A stretch of 64,000 nt of DNA from Lethocerus indicus (GCA_019843655.1 JACDQD010000001.1:49501794-49565793); one strand, 5' to 3'. Positions 14,101 through 56,011 are shown, counted from the stretch's first letter. Program-made: numbers and translations. Notes: generated by a model not told the origin, from the sequence alone.

Positions 14101-15400
14101 CAGTTCTTTCCGAAATTATTTCAGTTGGCCAGGTTCAAATCCCGGCGGTGGACGCAATTTTCAAGATAAATCTCGCGCCAATTAACTGGGGGTTCAACGC
14201 GGAATCAAGAAATAGTTGAAAGTAAAATTTAATAACGACCTTTAACAATTTTTGCGGCCCACTTGGCAATATAACTCGAATGAAACCACGAAAAGTGAAG
14301 TAACCTATCTGGGGATGGATGTGTGGAAGGCTCTGGGTATGGTGGAAGGTAAAATGTACGTTAACCTTAAAAGAAATTAAATTTTGCAAACACATCGTAT
14401 TCATTGTGTGGGGAATATACCTACCTACCTACCCCGTACTCTGTTTCCATATTTCGTTATTGTTACTAAAAATGTTATTCGACAAATTTAATCCACAATT
14501 AAATTGTAAATGAAACTCCGATTATAATACAACATCGAGTTAAATCTTACGTTATTTATACAAACATTACGGGATACAAGAAGTAATTGCCGATGTCATT
14601 GTATAAGACCATTTCGTAGACTGACTGCAGGTTTTTAATCTGTAAAGGAGGCATACGGACGGATAGATCTAATAACAGACAAGGCGCGTACCGATTAACT
14701 ATTATGTAGATTAAGTTATATTTATCCAACACGCTTAAAATCGCACTTGATAACGCACCTGTGTAATTATTTCTTCGGATTTTGAAAATCTTGTTATCTC
14801 TTACGAAAATAAGATGTTTTTAGCGTGTTTTAACCGCGTAGCGGTTCTTAAAAATTAAGGTGGAAATTAATCCACCGCCTATTTGGAGGCGTTGATGGTG
14901 GGGTCGCCTGTTGACCGTAGCAGCCACCTCTTCCTCGGAGCAAACTTTAATCCGCCACCGGAAAAATCTCTTGCCGCCCCAAGTTCACCTGTATGAGATC
15001 AATTTTAAAAAAGTTGATGGAAAAGAATTTTACCGTCCGTTAGTGAATATTAAAAGATCGGCTCGGATCGCTAAGACGTTAGGTTCCGATCGCTGATTTG
15101 TGATCGTCGATAAATCTCCGGACGGGGTTAATTTTTTAATCCGTAAAGAAGTCGGCTTGTTGCTCATAGGTTCTTAAACTGCTACTCCATGAGAAAAATC
15201 TTAAAACCTGGAAAGATAGATTTAAGGAACAACGATTCACTCTACTCAACGCTCTCCCGGAGGAGGGTGAGACGCGCCCGACGACTCTTACGGTCCGGGC
15301 CTGCCTTACCGACCTTCGAAAGTAAAACACGATTCCATAATCGACAATCGACGAACGAACCTATTAATCTATTGTATCTGTTTTCGGGGAACGGAATATA
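11180..15400. other. Intergenic sequence upstream of the co-repressor gene
   Basis: CpG-containing DNA without a supportable gene. Frames such as 13417-13617, 14135-14404 (minus) and 14911-15096 have no known motif. Unrecognised 5' non-coding exons or enhancers of the gene starting at 15.57 kb could lie here. Confidence 0.45.
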
Positions 15401-15571
15401 GTCGTACTCATCATCCTAACCTACTCGATAGGCTCGGTTAGCAATAACGGAAAGTGGGCGTGGGGCGGGGAGGGTCCGAAAGCTCTCGGGTGGTCGAGTA
15501 CTGCCGACCGATTTAAGTCGGGGCGCACCCCAAGGAAACACCGTACCGCCGCGGTGGCCCGAACCGAAGGG
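15400..15571 (+). promoter_or_regulatory. Candidate promoter / 5' leader of co-repressor gene
   Basis: GC- and CpG-rich stretch directly before the first coding exon, with a GGGCGTGGGGCGGGG GC-box-like run near 15460-15476 and no clear TATA box. The reading frame stays open upstream of the chosen ATG at 15572, so the protein could begin further 5'. Inferred only from position and composition. Confidence 0.35.
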
Positions 15572-46058
<30,487 letters not shown>

Positions 46059-46306
46059 TAATGCTTGAATTAATAATTGCTGGTGGTTTGGGTTATTTTT
46101 TATTTTATTATTTTGGAATGTCAGACAAAACAAAGATTCAGTCATACTGGTTATACATTATGGATAAGCCAGAATTTGTTACATATAGTAAAGTTGCGGA
46201 GTTTATACTTTAGTGCATTAGCATGTGTTCTTACAGTTGTTATTTTTTCTTTTGCTAACAAGAAAGTGTCATTACTGTTGTGCATAATAAAATACTTGGT
46301 TATAAA

Positions 46307-46309
<3 letters not shown>

Positions 46310-46361
<52 letters not shown>
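46310..46361. repeat. (AT)n microsatellite in the 3' UTR
   Basis: About 52 bp of AT dinucleotides, 250 bp past the stop codon. Confidence 0.95.
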
Positions 46362-46366
<5 letters not shown>

Positions 46367-47182
46367 AAACATATCCATGTTATTTGTCAAACACAAGCTA
46401 ATATTTTATTTTTCGTCTGACAAGTTTCTGTAAAATATATTACAGATTCGGAAATTTAATGTCTACATGTAGTAGGCATTGAACAAAAATAAATATGGAA
46501 AGCAGTAGTATTGGTTAAAACCATGAAGATGTTTCTCTGATTAGATTGACAAATTTTAATTGCATTTTATGAGGTGAGACAGTTTTTAAATTGAAGTGCT
46601 TGGAAAAAGAAATATGCTCCAGAATAATTTTGATTACAACCCTTGATCCTTTTACTTACATTGTCACCATTGAATTATTAAATTTAATGGGTTTTTATAA
46701 TTTATTAAATTGTACTTAACCTTATTAACATTTATTTTTATTCCTGGTAATGATTTTGGTATGTATTTTATTAATGGATATCATTTTACTTTCTTCTGGT
46801 GACAGTTGTTCTTCATGTTTTCATTGTGCACACACAAGGTAAAGGTTTGAATGATATTAACAAGAAGTAATGTATTATGATCAATTATTTCATGATCTTA
46901 AATTGGTGTGTACTTTTCTTAGAAATGCATTCCCATGTTGTCTTATTTGTTTCATGTATATTTTTTATCCTATGAAAACACGGATCGCAGTTGTTATTAG
47001 GACCTCAATGAACATGATATCTGAAAGTTTTCAGTGTTCAACAAAATATTATGTTTCATATTTAATATATCTGACATTACTTTTGGTTTTGACTTGATTG
47101 CAAAATATATTCTGAAATTACATCTTGGATAATGTGTGTATATGTGGATGCGTATGTGTATATATGTGTTTATATATACACC

Positions 47183-47188
<6 letters not shown>

Positions 47189-47229
<41 letters not shown>
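47189..47229. repeat. (AT)n microsatellite in the 3' UTR
   Basis: About 41 bp of AT dinucleotides within a wider TATATG-rich stretch. Confidence 0.95.
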
Positions 47230-47233
<4 letters not shown>

Positions 47234-48377
47234 GCATGTGTATAGAAAACTTAATGTAAATATTCTGTATAAATCAATTCATTCTCATTTTTATAAATAT
47301 ATTGGGAACTGCATTTGATAAAGTTCTGTGTCCATGAAGCTGTGTAACTTTAATAATCTATTTTCCTTTAAGTGTATTTTTTATATAGTGAATAGTTTGT
47401 TTCTTACAAAATAATACCTTCTCAATCTTGTTAATTGTAAGTTTAGCTGTACTCAAAGATGTGATGTATATTATTCTTTAAAGTTTAGGCTGACTTTAAT
47501 TTTATAACTATAGTGTATGATTTAATAGTTTAGAAATAAACTGTATAAATTCAAGATGAAGGTCTCACATTAAAGGAAAGATGTACACTATTTTGAATTG
47601 GTGGTTAAGGGATGGATATCTTCAAACATTAAAGCATTTTTTAATTTTCTTGTTGAAAGGGACATGGGCTGATTATGTACTATTTTAATACAATTGTGTG
47701 GAAATGAAAATCATTTCCTGTACTTTTTGTTGTTTATGTTTGTTTACCTTTAGTGAACTTCAAGGAGGGTTCTCATGAAGGTGATATTACTGATACTTTA
47801 GGTTACACAATAGCTTAGTAAAGTGATGCTCTTCTGCTCATCATGTTTTCATTGTAAAAAGAATAGGAGCCTAAAATTTGTAATATGTAGTCACAATAGG
47901 TCTTCACACGGTTAAACGTTTGTAAATAAATCAGATTTTCTGCAATTTTGGAAGAATAGTATTAATATAAAGTGTGTACAGATTATAATTTAAGGAATCG
48001 ACGGGATATGTAACTATCCTAGAACGAATTATATTGAACATGTAGTATTTTTTAGTGTAATAAGATGTAAATAACTTCATGTGAAAAATGGTTAGTTTAT
48101 TAATGCGTTGCATCTTTTTTTAAGGATTATTTTTTATTAGGCTTGTTCAGTGGTTTTGGATTATTTTTTTACTTCGCATAATTATTTCTATATTGGAGTA
48201 TGTATTCATACTTTATTATAGTCACAGTTATGTACAAATTATTTATTTTTTAACTCCTTTAAACAGTGCATTTTCTTTCTTCAACCACAGAACATACTAC
48301 TTGATACATTTTCCACTCTTTTATTTTATTTTTTTAATATATGGTGTTATTGTATTTTGTTAATACTAGCATAATAT

Positions 48378-48502
48378 AAATAAAAAGTGTTGAAAATGCT
48401 GTTTACATATATTGTTTAATACATTACTGTAAAAATAAAATGCACTATAATGTATACTTTGAAAACAAGATTTGATGTTACTTTACAAGTCTGGTGAATA
48501 AA
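48378..48502 (+). terminator. Polyadenylation signal cluster
   Basis: Three AATAAA hexamers at about 48378, 48434 and 48497, where CpG-poor gene-like sequence ends. Exact cleavage sites are unknown. Confidence 0.5.
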
Positions 48503-48659
48503 TATTGGAAAATTAAGTAAAATTATTACCTCAAAAATTAAGCAATTTGCAAGGAAATATTTTTACCTATGGTCATTGCCATATTTATATGCCAGTCAAT
48601 TCATTATCATCTGGCATTTTCTGAAATTATAAAAAAAAAAGGAATTACAATGTCCATGG

Positions 48660-48850
48660 CTGTAAAAACCACTTTTAATCGTTATTTTTAGGTTAAAACC
48701 ACTTTTTTGAGCTGATTTTCGTGGTAAAAACCACTTTTTTGAGCTGATTTTCGTGGTAAAAACCATTGTTTATACCTGATATGGAGGTTAAAATCCGCTT
48801 TTTGTGTCAGATTTAAAGTTAGAAATTGCTTTTCTGCACGATATTTTTTC
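48660..48850. repeat. About 32 bp tandem repeats at the gene/R1 boundary
   Basis: Five diverging units beginning GGTAAAAACCACTTTT. Two at 48691-48722 and 48723-48754 are nearly identical; the outer ones are degraded. They lie just past the 3' end of the minus-strand R1-like element and may be its 3' tail. Confidence 0.85.
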
Positions 48851-49036
48851 TGAAAGGATTTTTTGCCGCAGTGGAAACCTTCCGGGAAAAACCCCCCTGA
48901 TCCATCTTGCGATGGAGCTGTTCAGTTTGGGTGGCCGATTGCTCTCCTTGACCATCTACTGAAACCGGCTGCAGAGAGGGTAACGACTTCCCTCAGCAGC
49001 CTTCGATGGTGAGTAGAGGTTACCTGGGAGACCTCC

Positions 49037-49720
49037 TTACTGGTTCTCACCAAACCAGTGGCAGTTATGGTCACGCCCTGACCGCCAGAGCTTCGTCTGT
49101 TTCACACCTTCCCCTCCCGACACGCCAGTAGCGGAGGGGGGGGGGGAAGAGTGCTTAGCCGGCCCACTCCACGGGGAGGGGAGGTTGGCTAGGTGCACCA
49201 GCTGAAGGACCGAACTAGCGGTCTGATACGCGTTCTGTGCACCCTTCGTGGGCCTGTCCGAAAGGTATGACCGGATCAGCTTATAAAGGTTGCCCGGGCA
49301 GTTAGCAAATCTGAGCCTTTGTAGGATGCTCTCCCACCATAGTGAGTCGAAGGCGGCCTCAATGTCTATAAAGACTGCAACCACGTACTTCGCCGGAAGT
49401 GCAGCCGAGGCGACAACCAAATTGATTGCGTCTTCGGTGCATTTTCCTTTGCGAAAACCGTACTGGTTGGGCGAGGCCATTCCAGCACGGTTATATACGG
49501 TTTCAAGCTTCTCGTACACCATCCTCTCCAAGACTTTGCCAATTACGGAAAGTAGGGAGATGGGCCGATAGGCTTTATGGTCTGTGAGTGGCTTGCCGCC
49601 TTCTTTCGGTATAAACCGAATCGAACCGACCTTCCATGGACGCGGGAAAACTCCGGTGTCCAAACAGCGGTTGTATATCTCTGCGATCTCCTGAGGTGTA
49701 CGTTCGCCTAGCCTTCTCAT
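49037..49720 (-). pseudogene. R1-clade reverse transcriptase, element A
   Basis: Contains GSIRFIPKEGGKPLTDHKAY, RPISLLSVIGKVLERMVYEK, NQYGFRKGKCTEDAINLV and YVVAVFIDIEAAFDSLWWES, i.e. RT blocks up to the first catalytic Asp (FIDIEAAFD). After SYLSDR the sequence is unrelated to RT, indicating an internal deletion that removed the second catalytic Asp pair. Confidence 0.92.
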
Positions 49721-50036
49721 GACCGCGACCTCTACGCAATCTTGTCCTGGGGCTCTTTTGAGCTGAGCCCGTTGGACTGCAGTAGAGACGTCGTCTGCAC
49801 TGAAGGGTTCGGCATCCGCAGCCTCGTAGAGGGCATTGAGATCCGCTGTTCATCGTTGGGAGTCTGTCAACGGAATTTGTTCCTTCTTCAAAATTGAGTT
49901 CAGGAGTTTCTCCGCAGTCTCGCGCCATGTCATGGTTGTACTATCGCCGTCAGCCAATGAATACCAGATATTCGATTGGGGTCGCTTGAGAACTAGTCTG
50001 TAGACCAGTCCCCATGGATTAGCATTTCCGATCGTT

Positions 50037-50297
50037 TCAACAAGAATCCAGCTTGGCCCTGCGTATCGCTCTGGTGTAGATATTCCTGGCTCTAGACTTT
50101 TCTACTCTGGCACTGTTTATCAGTGCTTCGTTCTCCGTCCGTCTTGATCTTCGATATCTCCTTGTTGCTCGCATAAGTCGCCGTCGGAGACGACTGAGCT
50201 CGACCGTCCACCAGGGTACGGGTCGGTTGCACAGTCGTTTGGGCGGTATCGTTTCCTTGCACGTGGAGACGATGGCCTGCGTCAAGCTAACAGCCAT
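50037..50297 (-). pseudogene. R1 element A, endonuclease-RT linker
   Basis: 86 codons with ETIPPKRLCNRPVPWWTVEL and LRRRLMRATRRYRR, the conserved Trp/Arg-rich segment between endonuclease and RT in R1-clade ORF2. Confidence 0.8.
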
Positions 50298-50578
50298 CGT
50301 TTCCGGGTCCGAATCCGTGGTCAGATCCCCTAGGCCAGCCAGGTGTCTTTCCCACGAAAGCTTCCCCGGCTCGCTCTGTTGATCGCGAATCTGCGTGCAA
50401 TCGGAAGCGTTTCTGCGTGCTGCCGCCGACGCCAGTTAATGCTAAAAGTGATACCACGATGATCGCTACTGGACCAATCCGATTCGACGCGCCGCAGCGT
50501 TCGTCAACTTGAGGTCGATATTCGATTCGCTTGCCGCCCCGGCGAAAGTGTGGAGTCGAGTGGGTGTATTTTCCAAAG

Positions 50579-51090
50579 TCACCTTGAAATGACTTCAAGG
50601 TGTTGAATGATAAATTCAGTCCTTACCTCCCCTCTGTGGTCCGTACTCCTGCTGTACCACAATGGGCTTTTGGCGTTCGCATCGATGCATATGACGAACG
50701 GTCTGCTGTTTAAACCGGCGATTGCGTCATCTACTTCCATCAAGACTCGTTCGATGGGCAGACTCGGCTGACAGTAGACTGTCAGGACGAAGAACGTCGC
50801 TTGCCGTAGGCAGATACCCACGCAGACGACATGTGAGCTGGAAAGGGATGGGAATGCCATTATTTCGATGTTCGGATTGATCACCGCAATGGACGCCCAA
50901 GCCCTTTCCCTTTTGGGCATTGCCTGTGAGGATCCTAGAACTCTGGTATCCTCTCACCCGTCCATAACCGATATACGGTTCCTGCAACATCACGAGGTCG
51001 ACATTCCGTCTTGCAGAGTTCCTGTATATCTCGGAAGCCGCAGCGGACGAGCGGGCGCCGTTGATCTGGAGGAATCGCAGCTCAGTAATT
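50579..51090 (-). pseudogene. R1 element A, AP-like endonuclease
   Basis: The first frame gives LRFLQINGARSSAAASEIYR and DLVMLQEPYIGYGRVRGY (the QEP motif holds the catalytic Glu). After a frameshift at about 50.91 kb, the second gives WASIAVINPNIEIMAF, ICIDANAKSPLW and stops at 50579. Domain recognisable but not translatable as one protein. Confidence 0.87.
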
Positions 51091-51840
51091 TAGATCGGCC
51101 GCGCTCCTCCTGATCATTGCCTCCACTCTGACTCTCTCCGGGCACTTTCGGTGTCCTGTCAGATGGTCGCAGGGGAGACGGCGGGATTTGCACGTCCCGC
51201 AGACGGGTGCCCGCGCTTTCGAGGGGCAGTCACTGACCCTGTGCCCTTCCTGAGCACAGTGCCCGCAGATGCCCCTTTCGCGCGACAAGGTCGTGGGCGG
51301 TGACCGTAGTTATGGCACTTCACAACGGACACGAACTCTTCCACCCTATGGGACGAGAGGCCCACATATACTCTTCGTCGCCCAATTAGGGTTTTGTAAG
51401 CCCTTGTGGCGACTTCGAGGACTACGTGTTGTGCCCCACGTCCCTTCAACCGGAACTTCACCTTCACCTTTTCCCCGTCGATAACATATTTCTCCGAGCC
51501 TAAGTCCGCTACTAACTCTTCGTTGGTGCATTCTGTCGGCACGTCGAATAGGATAATCTTCGTGTCAGGTCGGGGAAGTTCCTTTATTTGGAGACCCTCT
51601 ACATTTTTGATACTGCAGAGTGTCTCCGCCTCCCCTTCCAAGATTACGCCGCCACCAGCGATGTGCTTCGAGCGGCGTATTTCAGCGGTGCTCAGCTGCG
51701 GTAGCCGCTGCTGTAGCAACGTCTTGGTCTTGATGGGGTCCCACCATTTTTCGGTGGGTTTGACCACTATTTTTGTGGTCTTCAACCTGACCACGTTACC
51801 ACTGGTCGGGGGGGGAGGGGGGGGAGTTCGCCTGATCGGC
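51082..51840 (-). pseudogene. R1 element A, gag-like ORF1
   Basis: Pro-rich start, then TKIILFDVPTECTNEELVAD, GAQHVVLEVATRAYKTLIG and a knuckle CHNYGHRPRPC. After a frameshift come CGHCAQEGHRVSDC and CGTCKSRRLPCDHLTGHRKC. This is the RNA-binding ORF1 protein of R1-clade LINEs with three CCHC-type knuckles. Confidence 0.85.
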
Positions 51841-52220
51841 CTTTTTACGGGCCGGACAGGTGGGGCTGCCGGTAGGGTGGTCGGAAGTCTTTCCGGCCAC
51901 CACACATGTGGCGCATTTCCCTTGCTCCTTAGGGACACTACAGTCTTTCGACCTGTGTCCCTTCTCTGCACAGATACCGCACGTGTCTACCGCCTCACGG
52001 CAGTATTTCGACACGTGCCCGTATTTCTGGCACTTAAAGCATCTGACCGGTTTGGCCAGATACTGTTTCAAATTAAAGGACAATCCGAGATACATTCGTC
52101 CTGTCTTAAGTAGTTTTTGGTGGAGGCTTTCCTCGACCTCCAAAACTACGTGGGTGCACGCATTGGGCCGGTCAAATCTAGATATGATCCGCCCGTTGCG
52201 GCACCCGTTCCTTGCCTCCA
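51796..52220 (-). pseudogene. Second gag-like ORF1 fragment (element C)
   Basis: Encodes THVVLEVEESLHQKLLK, RCFKCQKYGHVSKYC, CGICAEKGHRSKDC and CATCVVAGKTSDHPTGSPTC. Clearly homologous to, but different from, the gag downstream on the same strand (HVVLEV... in both). It directly precedes that second gag in the same orientation, so at least two elements are joined here. Confidence 0.85.
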
Positions 52221-53660
52221 GATGCCTGGAGCTGATGGGCCCATACTGAGGAGCCGTAGGCCGCAATCGCCTTGTAGAGAGTTCTGATCGTGCGGCTGTT
52301 CAGTCCCCAGGATCTCCTGGCAACTCTAGCCAGCTTAACGGTGATAAGTTGTATCTTCGTGCGAATATCACGTACATAGGAAACGAAGGTCAGGGAGCCA
52401 TCAAGGGTGATTCCTAGATACTTAACCTTATTCACCCATCGAAGGGTTCCCCCTGGTGTCCTGACGCAAGGCGGTCGTTCTCCTAGGTTGACCTTAATAA
52501 ACATAGCGCGCGTCTTTGGTATAGAGACACAGAGGTTAGTCCTGTTGGTCCACGCTGCTAGGTTATTCAGTGCACCAGAGGTCTTACGCTCTATGTCGAC
52601 TCTTGTGTTTCCCGTAATGACTAGGACTATATCGTCGGCATAGGCTACCTTCCGGTGGACATTGCCATCTTCCTCATTCTAGTATGTATCCAGAACCATA
52701 TTCCAGAAGAAGGGGCCGAGTACAGAGCCCTGCGGACATCCCCTCTTCATTGTTCGCTCGACTTGTTCGCCCACTCCCCTGACAATGACCTTCCTGTCAG
52801 CCAGGTAGGAGCACACGAGTTGGTATAAGTTTCCGGGACAATTAGCCTCCTTCAGGCGCCCCAGGATGTTGGGCCACCAGAGCGAGTCGAAGGCTGCTTC
52901 AATATCTATGTATATTGTAGCGACGTACTTGAATGGTAGGGACGTTGAACTTATAACCGCTAACAATGCATCCTCAGTGCCTCGTCCCTTCCGGAATCCA
53001 AATCGGTGTGGTAATGCAAGTCCCGCTCTGTTGTACAGAGAGCTCAGCCTATCTAGCATGATTTTCTCTAGCAGCTTTCCTGTGACGGAGAGCAGCGAGG
53101 TGGGTCGATAGGCTTTACTGTCAGTGAGTGGCTTGCCATTCCCCTTAGGTAAGAATTTAATGCTTCCTATTTTCCATGGCTGAGTGAAAACTCCAGCATC
53201 AAGACATTGATTGAAGAGGCTTGTTAATACGCCCGGCGAAACTTCGCTGATTTGCTTCAAAACAGCGACCTCCACATAATCAGGGCCCGGGGATTTGTTA
53301 AGCTTCCCCTGGACAGCCGTAGCAACGTCTTCGCTGGTGAATGGTTCCGCATTGCATGCCGTTTAGGTTGCATTGTCATCCACCAGGGCCTTCTGCTTGG
53401 CAGTTAGGCACCTCAGCTCCTCCTTCAGGAGGGATTCCAAGAGTTTTTCAGCCGTTTCCTTCCAGCTCATGGTGGCAGAGTCTCCGTCGGTTAGCGAATA
53501 CATGATGCTAGCCTGGCTGCGCTTGTCGAGTACAAGCTTGTAGACCAGGCCCCAGGGATCCGAATTCCCAGCCGCTTCAACGCACGCCCGCCACGACTGT
53601 AATTTGGCCTGACGAATCGCTCTGTTGTATTAATTTCGTGCATAATATCTTGCCGCCTTC
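52178..53660 (-). pseudogene. R1-clade RT, element B
   Basis: Upstream: LQSWRACVEAAGNSDPWG and KLNKSPGPDYVEVAVLKQ. The open part 53275-52679 holds GSIKFLPKGNGKPLTDSKAY, FGFRKGRGTEDALLAVIS, IYIDIEAAFDSLWWPN and GCPQGSVLGPFFWNMV. After a frame break near 52.68 kb comes a YADD-less region, then KVKYLGITLDGSLTF and TLYKAIAAYGSSVWAHQL down to 52.2 kb. Stops occur at the linker (near 53.36 kb) and between RT blocks. Confidence 0.88.
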
Positions 53661-54030
53661 AGAAGCCAAGTCGTTTCTTCACTTCCAGTTGAACGATCCA
53701 ATTTTTCTGTCAGCACAGATTCTTCGACGTAGCTCCGTAAGGCCTATTCCACTTGGAACGAGACCTGCTGCGGATATTGTACTTGATCCGGCGCAGCCTC
53801 GTGGCCCTCTCCCATTTTCAAGGTGGAAGATCCGGAGTAACTGCGGTGCTCTTTGTCGTATCCTATTAATTGATTTTCCAGGAACATCGAAGTCCCAGTT
53901 GATGAAACAACAGACGAAGATGTAACATCCTCCCCGGATCTCCCGAGCGCCGGGTCTTGTTGGGTCAGAAGCCCCAGCACGGGCGCAGGAGGGCGCTTCG
54001 GAACGGTTCCGCTCTTCCAATCCTTCTCGC
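53660..54030 (-). mobile_element. Likely 5' continuation of element B
   Basis: Short frames on the minus strand (for example LRRRICADRKI and LRSYVEESVLTEKLDRSTGS) look like degenerate endonuclease-RT linker. The boundary with the spacer-like sequence beyond is uncertain. Confidence 0.45.
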
Positions 54031-54082
54031 CCACAGCGGTGATCTCTCTAAAATTGGCATCCGCAATCTTGGTAATAGAAGT

Positions 54083-54850
54083 AGGTAGTAGTAGCTAGTT
54101 GGCTTAGATAGAGTATAATCCCTCTCACCCAGGGGCGCTGTGGGGATGAGGGCTACGCGTTGACGGGAGGAATAAATTTTGCAACCGTTCCTGTTTTTCA
54201 AAGCGCGACGCCGTCTAATTGTTATAAAACCACTGATTTTAGCCGCCAATTATTGAGCCACCCGTCGCGCACAATCGGGCATTTTCCAATAAAATCCAAA
54301 TCGAAACAAAGAGGGCTTAGGAGAGGTGCACGGAACCCAGCTCACAGGAAATCTAACATCAGTCCATCCACCTCGAATTGGAGTATTTGCCTCCTTCTGT
54401 TCGAAAGATCTGCGCCGGGACGGAGGCGGGGCCCAAAAGCACATCGAGGCCTTCCCTACTCGTCAAGGCGTAAGGAGCGTCCCTGCTCCCGTCCGCTTTC
54501 GTTGGGGAGTCTAAATAGAAACAAAAACATACAGTCTACCAAACGCTTAGACTAGAAAAACAGTGAGGTACTCACCCATGGGCCTGCTGTCTTGGGAGAG
54601 GGACCTACATGGGCGATGACGATTTAGAGGAAAACATTTTGTTCAACCGTTCCCGTTTTTCAATAGCCTCAGTAGATAGGGCACAGTTTTTTTTAGTTCC
54701 TTTGATACTTATCTCTTTCTCAGGCCGTGCGACTATTGGGTCATTTGCAGCCAAACTGTGGTTGATGTTTCGACTTAGTTAGAATACTGAATTAAATCTG
54801 TCTCACTCGGCAAGTTGAGTGAAGAGGAACCACACATTGCGAGTCTTCGC
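54083..54850. repeat. Three diverged copies of a roughly 250-450 bp unit
   Basis: Similar segments begin near 54083, 54525 and 54773. Shared blocks are CTTAGATAGAGTATAAT-like, CTCACCCA(G/T)GGGC, and CAACCGTTCC(T/C)GTTTTTCAA. They lie between the LINE pieces and the 28S fragment. They may be 5' UTR monomers of an R1-type element; no coding region is seen. Confidence 0.6.
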
Positions 54851-54854
54851 CAGG

Positions 54855-55620
54855 GATCTGCACGTCAGAATCGCTAAGGACCTCCACCAGGGTCCCTGCC
54901 GTCCTGTCCCGCCACGTGGCATAGGCGCTCGCTCTACCATCTTTCGGGTTTTTCTTAACGTGTACGCTATGGGTGCGAAAACCTCAGAGATCTCGCCTTT
55001 GAGATCGCTGAGGAAACCCTTCCTGCAAATTCCGATAGTTCGACGGCTGACCGCGTCGGTGATCGCCGCCCTTTGATTTCCCAGTCTTCTGAATCAAGCG
55101 CTGTCTCTGGCGTGAGGACCTTAGAGCATCGGTGCTGACCGTACGGCATGCGGCTGTCGACAGGACAGGAAGTCGCTGGGTTGGCCAAAGTCGCGGGAGA
55201 TAGGTCGGCCGGATAACCTGGGTCCGCCGCGACGCGCCTTCCGCATTTCCCTTTGGGAGGACGCTCCTATTTTCCAGGGCGACGCGGGAATCTCGTCGTA
55301 CCGTCCGACTGACGGCCAGGTTGTAAAGGACTCAGCCAACGGCCGGGCGACGGTTTTCACAGATCCGCCTTAGCACCGCGGGGCCTTAGGCCGTCGACGA
55401 ACGGGTCGCGACGTCCTACTGAGGGAGAAGTGCGGTCCTCCGCCGAGCGGCGACACCGTGACGGGCGGCCGGGGCGGGGGCCGAGGCCCCGCGACAGCCG
55501 GCCGTCCCGCCCCGGTGAGGGCGGACGGGCGAGAGGACGTGAATCTCCCTTTTCGGAATTTCGGGCCTTCTCCGTTTACCCCTGAACGGTTTCACGTACT
55601 ATTGAACTCTCTTCAAAGTT

Positions 55621-55662
<42 letters not shown>

Positions 55663-56011
55663 GTGGTCATATTTAGCCTTAGATGGAGTTTACCACCCGC
55701 TTAGGGCTGCACTATCAAGCAACCCGACTCCAAGGAGAAACTCACCGGGACCGGCACCTGTCAAGCTACGGGCCTGGCACCCTCTACGGACCGTGGCCCC
55801 GTTCAAGATGGACTTGGACAGTGCGCCGTACGCCCCGGTTTAATCGAGCTCTCCCTAACGCCACATTTCCCGGAAGGCGGCCGCCTTCGGGATTCGGCGA
55901 TGGGCTCTTCCCTGTTCGCTCGCAGCTACTGGGGGAATCCTTGTTAGTTTCTTTTCCTCCGCTTACTAATATGCTTAAATTCAGCGGGTTGTCTCACCTG
56001 ATCTGAGGTCG
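54855..56011 (-). rRNA. 28S rRNA, 5' part only, degenerate
   Basis: The conserved 5' end (GCTGAATTTAAGCATATTAG, then AGTACGTGAAACCGTTCAGG) is clear down to about 55.52 kb. A divergent D2-like stretch follows. The normally invariant block around GAAACACGGACCAAGGAG is not found. ACCCGAAAGATGG and AGCGATTCTGACGTGCA reappear at 54.95-54.86 kb with substitutions. Similarity then stops. Roughly two thirds of a normal 28S, including the R1/R2 target sites, is absent, so this is a truncated, probably non-functional gene. Confidence 0.88.

Larger units (their letters stand above)
46059..48510 (+). other. 3' UTR of the co-repressor gene
   Basis: AT-rich, CpG-poor sequence without a coding region. It includes AT arrays at 46310-46361 and 47189-47229. 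AATAAA signals near its end lie at about 48378, 48434 and 48497, so the transcript probably ends between 48.4 and 48.55 kb. Earlier AATAAA motifs could give shorter forms. Confidence 0.65.
48851..51840 (-). mobile_element. R1-clade LINE A, broken copy
   Basis: Minus strand, in order: a gag-like ORF1 with zinc knuckles (about 51.8-51.08 kb), ORF2 endonuclease starting LRFLQINGARSSAAASEI with LQEPYIGYG (about 51.09-50.7 kb) and ICIDANAKSPLW, a linker with RPVPWWTVELSRLRRR, then reverse transcriptase. Several frameshifts separate these. The RT is cut after SYLSDR: the part with the catalytic YADD block is missing and the frame jumps to downstream sequence. R1-clade elements normally insert in 28S rDNA, but here the copy abuts a gene's 3' flank. 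Confidence 0.85.

Noticed and set aside
49290..49571. Plus-strand frames over the LINE region
   Set aside because: They are antisense shadows of the minus-strand RT with no domain of their own.
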